Shown here: positions 1-8,284 of the stretch, piece by piece
Layout of the letters: each line of letters begins with the position of its first letter
Position numbering within the stretch: position 1 is the stretch's first letter
Source of the DNA: a bacterium
GTDB taxonomy: Bacteria > 4484-113 > JAFGCY01
Length of the DNA: 64,000 nucleotides
Reading direction: 5' to 3'
Assembly (NCBI GenBank): GCA_020849855.1
Contig: JADZFO010000002.1
Span: forward strand, 1 to 64,000
Translations under genes and position numbers: made by a program
The notes under the pieces: generated by a model
The model's input: only the letters and a program-made list of their open reading frames with translations
Databases searched by the model: none
Told to the model about the DNA's origin: nothing

Positions 1-423
1 ACCCCGGCGCACATCGCAGTCGCTCGCAGGCTGCTCCTCCAGATCCGCTCGGTCCTCAGATCCGGCCAGCCATTCTTCAACCCGGAAAGTAGATCCTCGT
101 GTTGACAAGTAACACGGTATCTACGGGGAAGGGGAAGATGCCGGCCCGGCTGCACGGCCTGCGGCCTTTGCAGGAGGGGGCGGTGAAGGCCTGATAACGC
201 CTGAATAACAGTTAGGTAAACTTACGTCAAATCTACAACTGAGCTGGCGTGAACGGATTCAAAGCCTCACCTGGCTCGATATAATCAGCGTGACCCACCG
301 CGGGGAGAGCGGATATGCTCTATGGAAGGCGAGAGCTGCGAGGCGGCTGCTTTCCGGCTGCGGGGCCTGAGGGTTGGTCAACCTGGCGAGATACACCACG
401 GGGTCGGGTTGAAGGGGGCGTTA
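1..423. other. Upstream region of the first gene, no confident gene
   Basis: No confident gene is present. On the minus strand an open frame runs from a possible TTG at 108 to the window edge (36 codons, with a short acidic stretch), so the 5' end of a divergent gene cut by the window is possible, but no ribosome-binding site supports it. A clean TATAAT lies at 280-285 and probably serves the gene that begins at 424. Confidence 0.3.
280..285 (+). promoter_or_regulatory. -10 box of the first operon
   Basis: Perfect TATAAT with no good TTGACA upstream. It would start transcription near 292 and give a leader of about 130 nt before the ATG at 424. Confidence 0.4.
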
Positions 424-1140
424 ATGGGGACAAACGTGACAAGCGCACTGAGCGAATCAGTTGCCTTGGCGCAGGGTCTGCCTGAGTCAATCGCGGAACG
501 GTTCTGGCTGCAGAAGGAATATGCCATTCCCGGCTCCGAGCGCCTGTTTATGGCGCGCAGCCGGGAGGATGGCCGCCGTTGCTGGCTGCTTTGCGCCGGC
601 CATGACGCCGGGAGCCAGGACCGCATCAGCACTGCCTACTTCTCCCTCAGCGGGCTTGAGCACCCGCATCTGATGACGCCCCAGCGCGATACCGCCGCCA
701 ACGGCCAGTATCTGAGCTTTGCGTATAACGCGGACGCCCCTTTGAGCGAAGTAGAGATAGAGCTGCTCAGCGGGCCGGAGCGCCTGCGCCTGACGGCTCA
801 GCTCATCGGCATCGTGGACTGGCTGCAGAGCCTGCCCCAGCCGGTGGCGCACCTTGAACTTGCACCAGGATTCATGTGGGTCTCCCCCGGCCTGAAGTGG
901 CTGCGCCTGGGCGGCTTCATGGGCGCTGTGCGCCCGGCGAGCCAGCAGGACCTGAAGGCCGACCGGGTGGACGCCCAGGAATTGATCACCAGGGTGCTGC
1001 AGGGCAGTACCCGCAGCGGCAGCCCTGATGAGGCGACTGCCGCGCTGCGCAGCTGGATCGAAGAGGGTTCGGCTGCGGCTCCCGCCTTGCTGGGGGCTTT
1101 GCAGCGGATTTATGTTGCTGAAGTAATGACCGACCTGTGA
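424..1140 (+). CDS. Predicted protein-kinase-fold pseudokinase
   Basis: A 238-residue cytoplasmic protein with no signal peptide. I chose the ATG at 424 because AAGGGGG lies just upstream; the frame is open back to 322. Its pattern follows a small Ser/Thr kinase: an N-lobe-like YAIPGSERLFMA, then HPHLM, then a helix like ERLRLTAQLIGIVDWLQ, then HLELAP where a kinase has HRDLKP, and LRLGGF where a kinase has KLxDFG. The catalytic Asp has become Glu, the catalytic-loop Lys and Asn are lost, and the DFG Asp is lost, so it is predicted to be catalytically dead. It is the first gene of a run that leads into the giant helical-repeat protein, which suggests a scaffold or sensing role. The fold assignment is inference from pattern; a simple unknown protein remains possible. 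Confidence 0.6.
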   Translation: MGTNVTSALSESVALAQGLPESIAERFWLQKEYAIPGSERLFMARSREDGRRCWLLCAGHDAGSQDRISTAYFSLSGLEHPHLMTPQRDTAANGQYLSFAYNADAPLSEVEIELLSGPERLRLTAQLIGIVDWLQSLPQPVAHLELAPGFMWVSPGLKWLRLGGFMGAVRPASQQDLKADRVDAQELITRVLQGSTRSGSPDEATAALRSWIEEGSAAAPALLGALQRIYVAEVMTDL

Positions 1141-1195
1141 GGCCGGCTGAAGTTCCACGGGGCGCAGGAGGCGCCGGGGTAAAGGGGTAATAGAG

Positions 1196-4100
1196 ATGTT
1201 CCAAAACTTCGATTACGGGAAGTCGCTGCTTAAGCAGCTGGAGGCCTATCGCAGGCTTCCGGCTCCGCAGCAGCAAAAGCGGCATCCCGCGATGGTGAAG
1301 CAGCTGGAACAGTATGCGCTGCGATTCCTGCAGGAGGTTACCAAGAGCGGCAGCAGCAATCCCGGCATGCTGAAGAACGGCGCCGAAGCGATGGTCGAGG
1401 CGGCCTTTATTCTGCAGGAGCCCATTTCTGTTTACCAGGCCTTCGCCGAAATGGCGGGCCGCAGCCGCAAGGTGCCGGTGGTCCCGGGCCTGGCGGCGAT
1501 GGTGGACAAGCTGCTGGAAATGCCCACTTCAACCAAGAAGGAGCGGGCAACTCTGCTCAGCTGGCGCATCGTGACCGGCACCATGCGGCCCGAGCGTCAC
1601 ATCAAGTACCTGGCGGAACGCGCGCATCTGACCGAGTCCGGAAACGACTGGAAGGAATACGCCTATGGCGTGATCCAGCTTGTGCGCAAGGACAGCATCA
1701 AACTGACGGACGAACTGGTCAGCGTGGCGCTGAGCGACCTGCTGGCCAGCAAGAACACCCTGGGTGACCAGAGCGTGCCCCTGCAGCTCCTGGCCGCCGA
1801 GAGCCTGATCATCCGCAAGAACCTGCGGCAGGCTGAGCAGGTGCTGATCGACCTGGCCCGCGAGGGCAACGAGGGCAATCCGCAGCTGCTGGATATGGTG
1901 CGCCTGATCCTGGACGCCCGCGCCGACAGCTCCTGGGAGCTGCACCAGATGGCCCTGGCGCCGCTGCTGCGCGACTTTACCCGCGGCAGCCTGATGTGGA
2001 ACCCGGTGCATGAGAAGCTCTCGCGCGCCCGGATCCACGAAGAGTCGATGGCGCACTGGCTGATCGAGAACGCGGATACCGTGCGCGAGCGCCAGCTGGT
2101 GGACTTCACCACCCTGTGCATCATGGACCTGCCGCCCGACATCAGCAAGCCCCTGCTGAACCGCTGGCACAATGTGCTGACCCAGAGCGGCTGGCAGGAT
2201 GATGCGATTGCGGAAGTCTTCCAGAACGCGCAGGTGCGCCTGAAGGAGCGCAGCTCCGCCCCGGCCGAGAAGAAGCCCGAGCCGGTGGCCGAGGCCCCGA
2301 AAGAGAGCAAGAGCGCCAAGCCGGCGGAGAAGAAGGCGCAGCCGGCCCCCGAGCCGGTGGTGGCCGCCGCCGAGCCTGAGCCCGTCCCGGCCGAGGCCGT
2401 GGAAGCTGAGGCTGCGGAGATCGAGGCCATTGCCGAAGCCGAGCCCGTCATGGCCAGCGCTGTCGAAGAGCCGGAGGCTGAGGTTCTGGAAGCCGAGGCT
2501 GAGGAAGCTGAGGCCGAGCCCGAATCTGAGCCGGAAGTCCAGGCCGAGGCTGAGCCGCAGGAAGAGCCCGCGGCAGAGACCGATGCCGAGGAGCTGGAAG
2601 TGCCGGTGGCCGCGGCCGCGGATAACAGCGAGAGCGAGTCCCTGCTGCCGCGCGCCCTGCGCGAGCTGCTGGCCGCGGAGCCGCAGCCGGCGCAGTACCT
2701 GGCCGCCCTGGGGCAGCAGATTGACCGCGAGGGCCTCAGCCTTGGCCGCGCCGAAGAGCTGCTGAAGGAAGTCTCCGCGCTGGAAGGCCCCGACTGGGCC
2801 AGGCTGGAGACCCGCATGTGGCTGGTTGAGCAGCTCCTTTATGAATGTGATGTGGAAGGTGCGGCGGCCCTGTTCTCTGAACTGGTCGAGTACCGCAACG
2901 GCCCCGAGATGGCCCAGGCCCGCGAGCTTTACAGCGGCCCGGCCCTTGAAGAGCTGCTGGGCCGGATCTATAAGGCCGCCGGCGGCGACGACCTGCCCTC
3001 GGAGATCGCGGCGCCCGCCGGGACCGTGGCCCTTTCGCTGGGCGACTGGCGCTCGGCTCTGAAGCTGGCCGGCAATGTCGGCGCGGCCGACCCGCGCCAT
3101 GGCGAGCTTTACGGCCAGATCGAGCAGTGGCTGGTCTCCAACAACGATTCAAGCCCGGCGCAGCTTATCGCCCTGGCCAGCGCCCAGCGCGGCCATCGCG
3201 GCGATGCCGCCGCCGGCCTGGAAGCCGCCACCACGGCGGCCCTGCTGGCACCTGATGACGAGGAAGTCGTCGCGGCCTACAAGACCTGGGCCAGCCAGGT
3301 GCCGGCCGCCGAGCTGCACCGCCAGCGCGCGCAGCAGGCGACCTATTTCTGCGCCCGCGAGCAGCGCTATGAGCTGCTGGAAACAGCCCTGGACGAGATT
3401 GCCGCCCTGGTGGCGATCGGCGCGGCCGATTCAGCGGCCGCCGACGACAAGCAGCTGATGGACTGGCTGGAGCAGCTGCGTCCGGTGCTGGACAAGATTG
3501 ACGAGGCGCTGCGCACCGCACTGCGCTTTAAGTGGACCCGGGCTTACCTGACCCTGATCGCGCGGACCGAGAAGCGCAGCCTGCTGCCCGCCGCGCTGAA
3601 GCAGGCCAGCACCGAGCTGGCCCCGGCGGAGACCCTTGAGCTGGTGCACGCGCTGGCCGCGGCAATCCCAACGGCCACCCGCGTGGAAGTGGAGTGCGAT
3701 TCACTGCTGCGCCAGGGCCAGTGGGAGCAGGCCGTCCAGGTTGTGGGCGCTGGCGCCGGCAGCGGTGACGGTATCGCTGTCCATGATTCACTTGAACTGA
3801 TTTACGACCGTCTGCCGACCGAGCATGTCGTGCAGGCTTCACGGCGCCTGTCCGGCCTGCTGGCCGAAAGCGCCGGCGCGGATGCGCAGCTTGAGATGAT
3901 CAAGTTCCTGCACGAGCGCTTCATCGGCCACGAACACGGCGGCAACGGGAACGGCAATGGTAACGGCAATGGCCACAGCGCCCCCGTGCCGGAGCTGGAC
4001 GGCTACATCGACGAGGCGCTGGCGGAACTGATCGCCCAGCGCCATGAGCCGGCCCTGCGCTTCAGGCTCAGCGTGCGTCAGCACGAGGAGAACGTGGAGC

Positions 4101-7100
4101 AGTCCGTGCGCGACCTGCTGGAGCTGGCGCGCCAGGGTGACAGCGCAGCTATAGAGTCCCTGGGCATCATGCTTGAAAAGCTCTGCCTGATCGGCGAGCC
4201 CAAGGAGCTGATCCTCTCCGCGGCGGAGGCCTTTGCCTCATCGCAGGCCGGCTCGCAGCCCGACCGGGTTGTGGGCATGCTGTGCCAGGCCGGGCTTGCC
4301 GCGGAGCAGCCGGGCTGGGCGCTGGAGCGCGTGAACACGCTGTCTGTCTATCCCAGCAGTCCTGCCTCCCTGAACCTGATGGGACAGGTGGCGATCCGCC
4401 TGAAGGACTATGACCTGGCCCTGAAGATGGTTGAAGAGCTCAACCTGCACCATGCCTATAAGGAAATTAAGCCCTTGCTTACTGAACTCCAGGCGGCCAA
4501 GCCGGACAGCGAGCCCGTGCTGATGGCCTCGCTGCTGCAGGTCCTGAACCCCGAGTCGCAGGATCTGCCGCAGGCATTCAACATGCTGCTGCAGTACACC
4601 CAGGTCCTGCAGGGCCGCGGGGCCAGCCTGGCCGAAGGCCTGGCGCCCGTGCGCGAGCCGATCGAGGCGCTGACCGATGCGCAGCCCGGCGAGATTGACG
4701 CCAAGCTGCTGCAGATCGCGCTCTTCGCCTCGACGGGCCAGCTGGAACGCGCATCCCGCCTGGTGCAGGATGTGGTCAACAGCGGCCCGGTGGCGGCCAA
4801 CCGCGTGCTGGCGCTGTTCGATCGCCTGGCGCTGCAGGATGCGGACCTGCCCTCCGGCATGGTGCTGGCCTGGGGCCAGGCGCTCTTTGACACCGGCCGC
4901 TTCGCCGAGGCGCTGGACCGCATCGCGGGCCTGCGCAACGCGGTGGGCGACTACCCGGAGTACATGGCCCTGCTGGAGGAGATCAAGAAGGCCGGCGGCG
5001 GCGCCGGGGCGAGCATGCAGCTTGCCGAGGCCTACATGCGCGTGCACCTGTGGCCGCGCAGCGCAGAGGAGTATGCCCAGGCCCTCAGCGAGGACCTGCA
5101 CCTGGCCGAGCCGATTCTGACCCAGCTGCGCAACCATGGCGCGCTGGACCCGCACCCGATGAAGTACCCGCTGCAGGTTGTGGCCCTGCGCGCCGTTGCC
5201 GAGTCCAGCCGCGAGGCCGACTGGCAGTGGGCGCTGTCGGCCCTGACCTGGCTCACGCCGCGCTGGTCCGCCGAGGAGCTGTATGCCATCGGTGCGGCCC
5301 TGCGCCAGAAGGTCGGCAATGTCGAGCTGGAGAAGAGCCAGATCGTCGACCTGCTGATGAACCTGCATCAGCTGGCCCTGCGCGCCGGTGATGCGCGCGC
5401 CGCGCTGGACTACCTGGCCGAGGCCTGGGAGCTGCGCGAGCACAGTGACCATGACCTGGGCGCCGCGCTGCGCAACCTGGATACCAGCAAGCTGCCGGAT
5501 GACCCGGCGCTGTGGATGCAGCTGCGCCGTCTGGAGATGGAGATCGCGCTGGGCCGCAACGACGGTCCGGCGGTGCTGGAGACCGCCCGCCTGCTGGCGG
5601 GGACAGGCAAGGTCGGGCGCGACGCCGCGCAGCAGTACCTGCGCGCCTATGAACAGCGCCAGGAAGACCCTGTCCCGGTGCGGATCGAGCGCCTTAAGCT
5701 GCTGGACCTGGAAGAAGCGGCCAGCCAGCAGGAGTTCATTTCGAGCCTGATTGGCATTGGCCGGGCCGAGCTGCCCGGCTCGGCGGCACGTGAGCTGGCG
5801 CGCATGACCCTGCCGCTGGCCCAGGCCAAGCCGGGTGATGTGGAGCGCCAGCGCGCCCTGCTGATGCTGCTGCATAAGCTGGGCGACTACAGCCGGGCCT
5901 GGCACCTGGCGCAGTGGCACGCGGAAGACCGCGGCCCCGGCGGCAAGGAAGCGCTGGTCCTGATGGAAGAGGCGGCCTCCAGCGAGTTCGCCGTGACCCA
6001 GCAGGTCGACATGGTGGAGACTCACCTGCGCCGCGGCGAGTTTGACCGCGCGGCGGCGGCGCTGGAGAAGCTGCAGTGGGCCAACCTGGGCGAGACGCCT
6101 TCGGGCGAGCCGCTGCCGGAGGCCCTGGGCCTGCGCGCGGCCGACCTGGCGGAGTCCCTGCTGGCCCAGACAGCGGCCTCTGATGCGGCCGCGCATATGG
6201 CGCGCCGCTGGCTGGTGTCCTGGTACCGCGAGCGCGGCCAGACCGCCCTGGCGGCGGACCATCTGGTCTGGGCTTATCTCTCCGGCCTGCAGCTGCCGGC
6301 AGCCTGGCTGCACGACGCTGACAGCGCTGACCTGCTTTACCGCAGCGGCCAGCTGCATGAGGCCCAGGGCAGCACGGAGCAGGCCCTCAGGCAGTACCGC
6401 CGCGCCCGCCAGGCCCGCGCCATTGACGACCTGGTGCCGGCCCTGGTGCGCCTGCGCCTGAGCTCGCTGGCCGAGGCCGAGGGCGAAATTCACGAAGCTT
6501 ATGAGCTGGCCCAGGAAGCGCTGGATGTTGACCCCAGCGGTGTGCTGGCCAAGCGCCGTGTCGACAGCCTCAAGCGCTACATCTACCAGCATCAGGTGGA
6601 GATGGCGCGCAACCAGCCCGACAGCGCCCAGCGCAGCCTGGCCATCGCGCGGCTGCAGCGCAGCGCCGGCGAGTTGTCCGAGGCGATCAGCGAGCTGCAG
6701 GCGGCCATCGGCCGCGGGCAGAACGACGCAGAGATCTATGTCGAGCTGGCCGAGTGCTTTGTGGACAACGGCGAGTTCAACATTGCCCGCCGCGCCTATA
6801 ACGAAGTGATTAAGCGCCTGGAGACCGAGCAGCGTGAACCGGAGCTGCGTCTGCGGGCCCTCTACGGCCTGGCGACAGCCGAGGAGCACCTGAGCAACCG
6901 CGAGCAGGCCATCCTGCTGCTGGAGCAGCTGCTGGTGATCCGCCACAACTACCGCGACAGCCGCCAGCGCCTCGACCGGCTGTATGCCGGCGAGTCCTCG
7001 CTGGTGCCCACGGCGCCGGCCCCGAAGGCCGAGAGCACCGCCAAGTCCGAGGCTGCCCGCACGGCGACCAGCGATATCCTGGACGAGCTGCTGGCCCTGC

Positions 7101-7141
7101 TGAAGGACCCCGGCGATGGACGCAGCGGAGGCAAGGGCTAA
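1196..7141 (+). CDS. Giant alpha-solenoid (TPR-like) protein with acidic linker
   Basis: A protein of 1981 residues starting at ATG 1196 behind AAAGGGG. No signal peptide or membrane segment is visible. Residues 1-350 are helical. Residues about 360-480 form a linker rich in Ala, Glu and Pro. From there to about 1930 it is a long series of amphipathic helix pairs typical of TPR-like solenoids, clearest near 1830-1930 (GELSEAISELQ, AEIYVELAECFVDNGEF). A short Gly-Asn repeat (NGNGNGNGNG) interrupts it near residue 920. The C-terminus is a second linker followed by an isolated amphipathic helix (DILDELLALLKDP) that could be a docking peptide. The next gene begins at the base after the stop, so the two are translationally coupled. 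Such proteins usually scaffold complexes; the partner here is unknown, with the pseudokinase, coiled-coil and Roadblock neighbours as obvious candidates. Confidence 0.85.
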   Translation: MFQNFDYGKSLLKQLEAYRRLPAPQQQKRHPAMVKQLEQYALRFLQEVTKSGSSNPGMLKNGAEAMVEAAFILQEPISVYQAFAEMAGRSRKVPVVPGLAAMVDKLLEMPTSTKKERATLLSWRIVTGTMRPERHIKYLAERAHLTESGNDWKEYAYGVIQLVRKDSIKLTDELVSVALSDLLASKNTLGDQSVPLQLLAAESLIIRKNLRQAEQVLIDLAREGNEGNPQLLDMVRLILDARADSSWELHQMALAPLLRDFTRGSLMWNPVHEKLSRARIHEESMAHWLIENADTVRERQLVDFTTLCIMDLPPDISKPLLNRWHNVLTQSGWQDDAIAEVFQNAQVRLKERSSAPAEKKPEPVAEAPKESKSAKPAEKKAQPAPEPVVAAAEPEPVPAEAVEAEAAEIEAIAEAEPVMASAVEEPEAEVLEAEAEEAEAEPESEPEVQAEAEPQEEPAAETDAEELEVPVAAAADNSESESLLPRALRELLAAEPQPAQYLAALGQQIDREGLSLGRAEELLKEVSALEGPDWARLETRMWLVEQLLYECDVEGAAALFSELVEYRNGPEMAQARELYSGPALEELLGRIYKAAGGDDLPSEIAAPAGTVALSLGDWRSALKLAGNVGAADPRHGELYGQIEQWLVSNNDSSPAQLIALASAQRGHRGDAAAGLEAATTAALLAPDDEEVVAAYKTWASQVPAAELHRQRAQQATYFCAREQRYELLETALDEIAALVAIGAADSAAADDKQLMDWLEQLRPVLDKIDEALRTALRFKWTRAYLTLIARTEKRSLLPAALKQASTELAPAETLELVHALAAAIPTATRVEVECDSLLRQGQWEQAVQVVGAGAGSGDGIAVHDSLELIYDRLPTEHVVQASRRLSGLLAESAGADAQLEMIKFLHERFIGHEHGGNGNGNGNGNGHSAPVPELDGYIDEALAELIAQRHEPALRFRLSVRQHEENVEQSVRDLLELARQGDSAAIESLGIMLEKLCLIGEPKELILSAAEAFASSQAGSQPDRVVGMLCQAGLAAEQPGWALERVNTLSVYPSSPASLNLMGQVAIRLKDYDLALKMVEELNLHHAYKEIKPLLTELQAAKPDSEPVLMASLLQVLNPESQDLPQAFNMLLQYTQVLQGRGASLAEGLAPVREPIEALTDAQPGEIDAKLLQIALFASTGQLERASRLVQDVVNSGPVAANRVLALFDRLALQDADLPSGMVLAWGQALFDTGRFAEALDRIAGLRNAVGDYPEYMALLEEIKKAGGGAGASMQLAEAYMRVHLWPRSAEEYAQALSEDLHLAEPILTQLRNHGALDPHPMKYPLQVVALRAVAESSREADWQWALSALTWLTPRWSAEELYAIGAALRQKVGNVELEKSQIVDLLMNLHQLALRAGDARAALDYLAEAWELREHSDHDLGAALRNLDTSKLPDDPALWMQLRRLEMEIALGRNDGPAVLETARLLAGTGKVGRDAAQQYLRAYEQRQEDPVPVRIERLKLLDLEEAASQQEFISSLIGIGRAELPGSAARELARMTLPLAQAKPGDVERQRALLMLLHKLGDYSRAWHLAQWHAEDRGPGGKEALVLMEEAASSEFAVTQQVDMVETHLRRGEFDRAAAALEKLQWANLGETPSGEPLPEALGLRAADLAESLLAQTAASDAAAHMARRWLVSWYRERGQTALAADHLVWAYLSGLQLPAAWLHDADSADLLYRSGQLHEAQGSTEQALRQYRRARQARAIDDLVPALVRLRLSSLAEAEGEIHEAYELAQEALDVDPSGVLAKRRVDSLKRYIYQHQVEMARNQPDSAQRSLAIARLQRSAGELSEAISELQAAIGRGQNDAEIYVELAECFVDNGEFNIARRAYNEVIKRLETEQREPELRLRALYGLATAEEHLSNREQAILLLEQLLVIRHNYRDSRQRLDRLYAGESSLVPTAPAPKAESTAKSEAARTATSDILDELLALLKDPGDGRSGGKG
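2260..2625 (+). repeat. Low-complexity acidic linker coding region
   Basis: Codons for Ala, Glu and Pro dominate (GAG, GAA, GCC, GCT, CCG). It encodes the flexible linker between the N-terminal part and the solenoid of the 1981-residue protein, and resembles in composition the acidic protein at 8285-9667. Confidence 0.7.
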
Positions 7142-7684
7142 GTGAGCGGAGAAGCAATCGTGGAAGAGCTGCAGTCAGGCGGGGCATTCAGCAATGGCGA
7201 GATCCGCGATGCCGGGCTGGACGCGCGGGTGAACTACCTCAGCGAGAAGCTCAGCGAGCTGCAGCTCAAGCTGGAAACAGCGCTGGCGCGCATTGCCCAT
7301 CTGGAGGGCGACCTGATCGAGCTGCGCGATAAGCAGAGCGCAGCAGGCAGCGCGGGCGCCCCGAGACCTGCGCAGCGCGGGCCGGCAGCCGAACAGCCGG
7401 TGCTCGGCGCGGGCGCGACTTCCTCGACGATCCAGGATGTGCTGCGCAAGGTCTACAGCGGCGATGCCGAGGGCGCGCAGAAGCTGCTGCTCTCCCTGAG
7501 CAAGGATGAGATGGCGCGCAACACCTCGGTGGTGGCCCTGGTGGCGGCGACGCTGTGCATCCAGCGCGGCGACATGAACGCCGGCCTGACCGCGCTGCAG
7601 CGGGCCCGCCAGTTCACGGATGACCCGCGCCTGCTGCGCGTCATCGATCTGGTGGAAGGGCAGCTTGGCCTGCAGCCCAGCTAG
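7142..7684 (+). CDS. Coiled-coil protein with short helical-repeat C-terminus
   Basis: A 180-residue unknown protein. The GTG at 7142 directly follows the stop of the giant solenoid gene. Residues 30-65 form a heptad-like coiled coil (YLSEKLSELQLKLETAL, ARIAHLEGDLIELRDK). A Pro/Ala linker follows, and residues about 100-180 look like two or three TPR-type helices (VLRKVYSGDAEGAQKLLLSL, RGDMNAGLTALQRARQ). Coupling to the 1981-residue protein suggests that they work as a complex, perhaps with this protein as the oligomerising part. No enzyme motif is visible. Confidence 0.75.
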   Translation: MSGEAIVEELQSGGAFSNGEIRDAGLDARVNYLSEKLSELQLKLETALARIAHLEGDLIELRDKQSAAGSAGAPRPAQRGPAAEQPVLGAGATSSTIQDVLRKVYSGDAEGAQKLLLSLSKDEMARNTSVVALVAATLCIQRGDMNAGLTALQRARQFTDDPRLLRVIDLVEGQLGLQPS

Positions 7685-7846
7685 TGAAGGGCCACTATTA
7701 ACACAGCATTAAATGGCTCTGTGATTGCCGTTAGCATGACCGGAACTGCGCGGCCGCGGTGTTAGCATCCGAGTAGCAGCGCAGCGGCAGCTTCGCCTTG
7801 AATGCGTCCCTGGGCGGGCTGCGCATGGAAGCAGGGAGTAAGGCCG
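7685..7846 (+). promoter_or_regulatory. Intergenic region with repeated TTAGCAT
   Basis: The octamer GTTAGCAT occurs twice, with TAGCAT at 7732-7737 and 7763-7768. TAGCAT is also the -10-like box in front of ribH, so these may be promoters for the Roadblock gene. No terminator is evident. Confidence 0.3.
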
Positions 7847-8212
7847 ATGGCAAGCATCCAGGAAAGCCTCAAGCAGATTTCCGCGCTTGACGGTTTCATC
7901 GCAGCAGCCCTTGTCGACAGCTCTTCCGGCATGACGATGGGCCAGATTAATGCCAACGGGATTGATCTGGACACGGCGGCCGCCGGTAGCAGTGATGTCG
8001 TCCGCAGCAAGCGCCGGATGATGTCGCAGCTTGGCATGGACGACGACATTGAAGACATCCTCATCACCCTGGGCAACCAGTACCACGTCATCCGTCCGGC
8101 CAGCCACAGCGACATGGACGTGTTTTTCTATGTGGTGCTGGACCGCGAGCGGGCCAACCTGGCCCTGGCGCGCGTGAAGGTGCTGCAGGCCGAGAAAAGC
8201 GCCGAGTTTTGA
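7847..8212 (+). CDS. Roadblock/LC7-like protein
   Basis: A 121-residue protein with the length and layout of a Roadblock/LC7 domain: an N-terminal helix (MASIQESLKQISALDGF), a strand pair AAALVDSSSGMTMG, a long helix with a charged patch (SKRRMMSQLG), then strands EDILITLGNQYHVIRP and DVFFYVVLDRE followed by a final helix. The ATG at 7847 has GGGAGTAAGG upstream; the frame is open back to 7802. Roadblock proteins usually dimerise and act on small Ras-like GTPases such as MglA, but no GTPase gene is visible here. The gene ends in a TGA, and the same reading frame then stays open for 484 codons to 9667, so a long acidic tail may be added by readthrough. Confidence 0.7.
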   Translation: MASIQESLKQISALDGFIAAALVDSSSGMTMGQINANGIDLDTAAAGSSDVVRSKRRMMSQLGMDDDIEDILITLGNQYHVIRPASHSDMDVFFYVVLDRERANLALARVKVLQAEKSAEF

Positions 8213-8284
8213 CTGCAGCCCGGCAACCAGTCAGCCGCGGCTGAGGCCGGGGCCGCCCCTGCACGCAGCGAGGAAGCAGCGCCC

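Noticed and set aside
1-108. Minus-strand gene fragment at the left edge
   Set aside because: The frame is open with an acidic stretch, but the TTG start has no ribosome-binding site and 36 codons are too few to judge.
4238-6946. A 902-codon open frame on the minus strand
   Set aside because: It is the antisense shadow of the 1981-residue gene in G+C-rich DNA. Its translation is rich in His, Arg, Gln and Leu without domain pattern, and the plus-strand frame has a start, a ribosome-binding site and clear helical repeats.
8210-8212. TGA as a selenocysteine codon
   Set aside because: No selenocysteine-insertion hairpin is apparent after it and the flanking protein has no redox motif.
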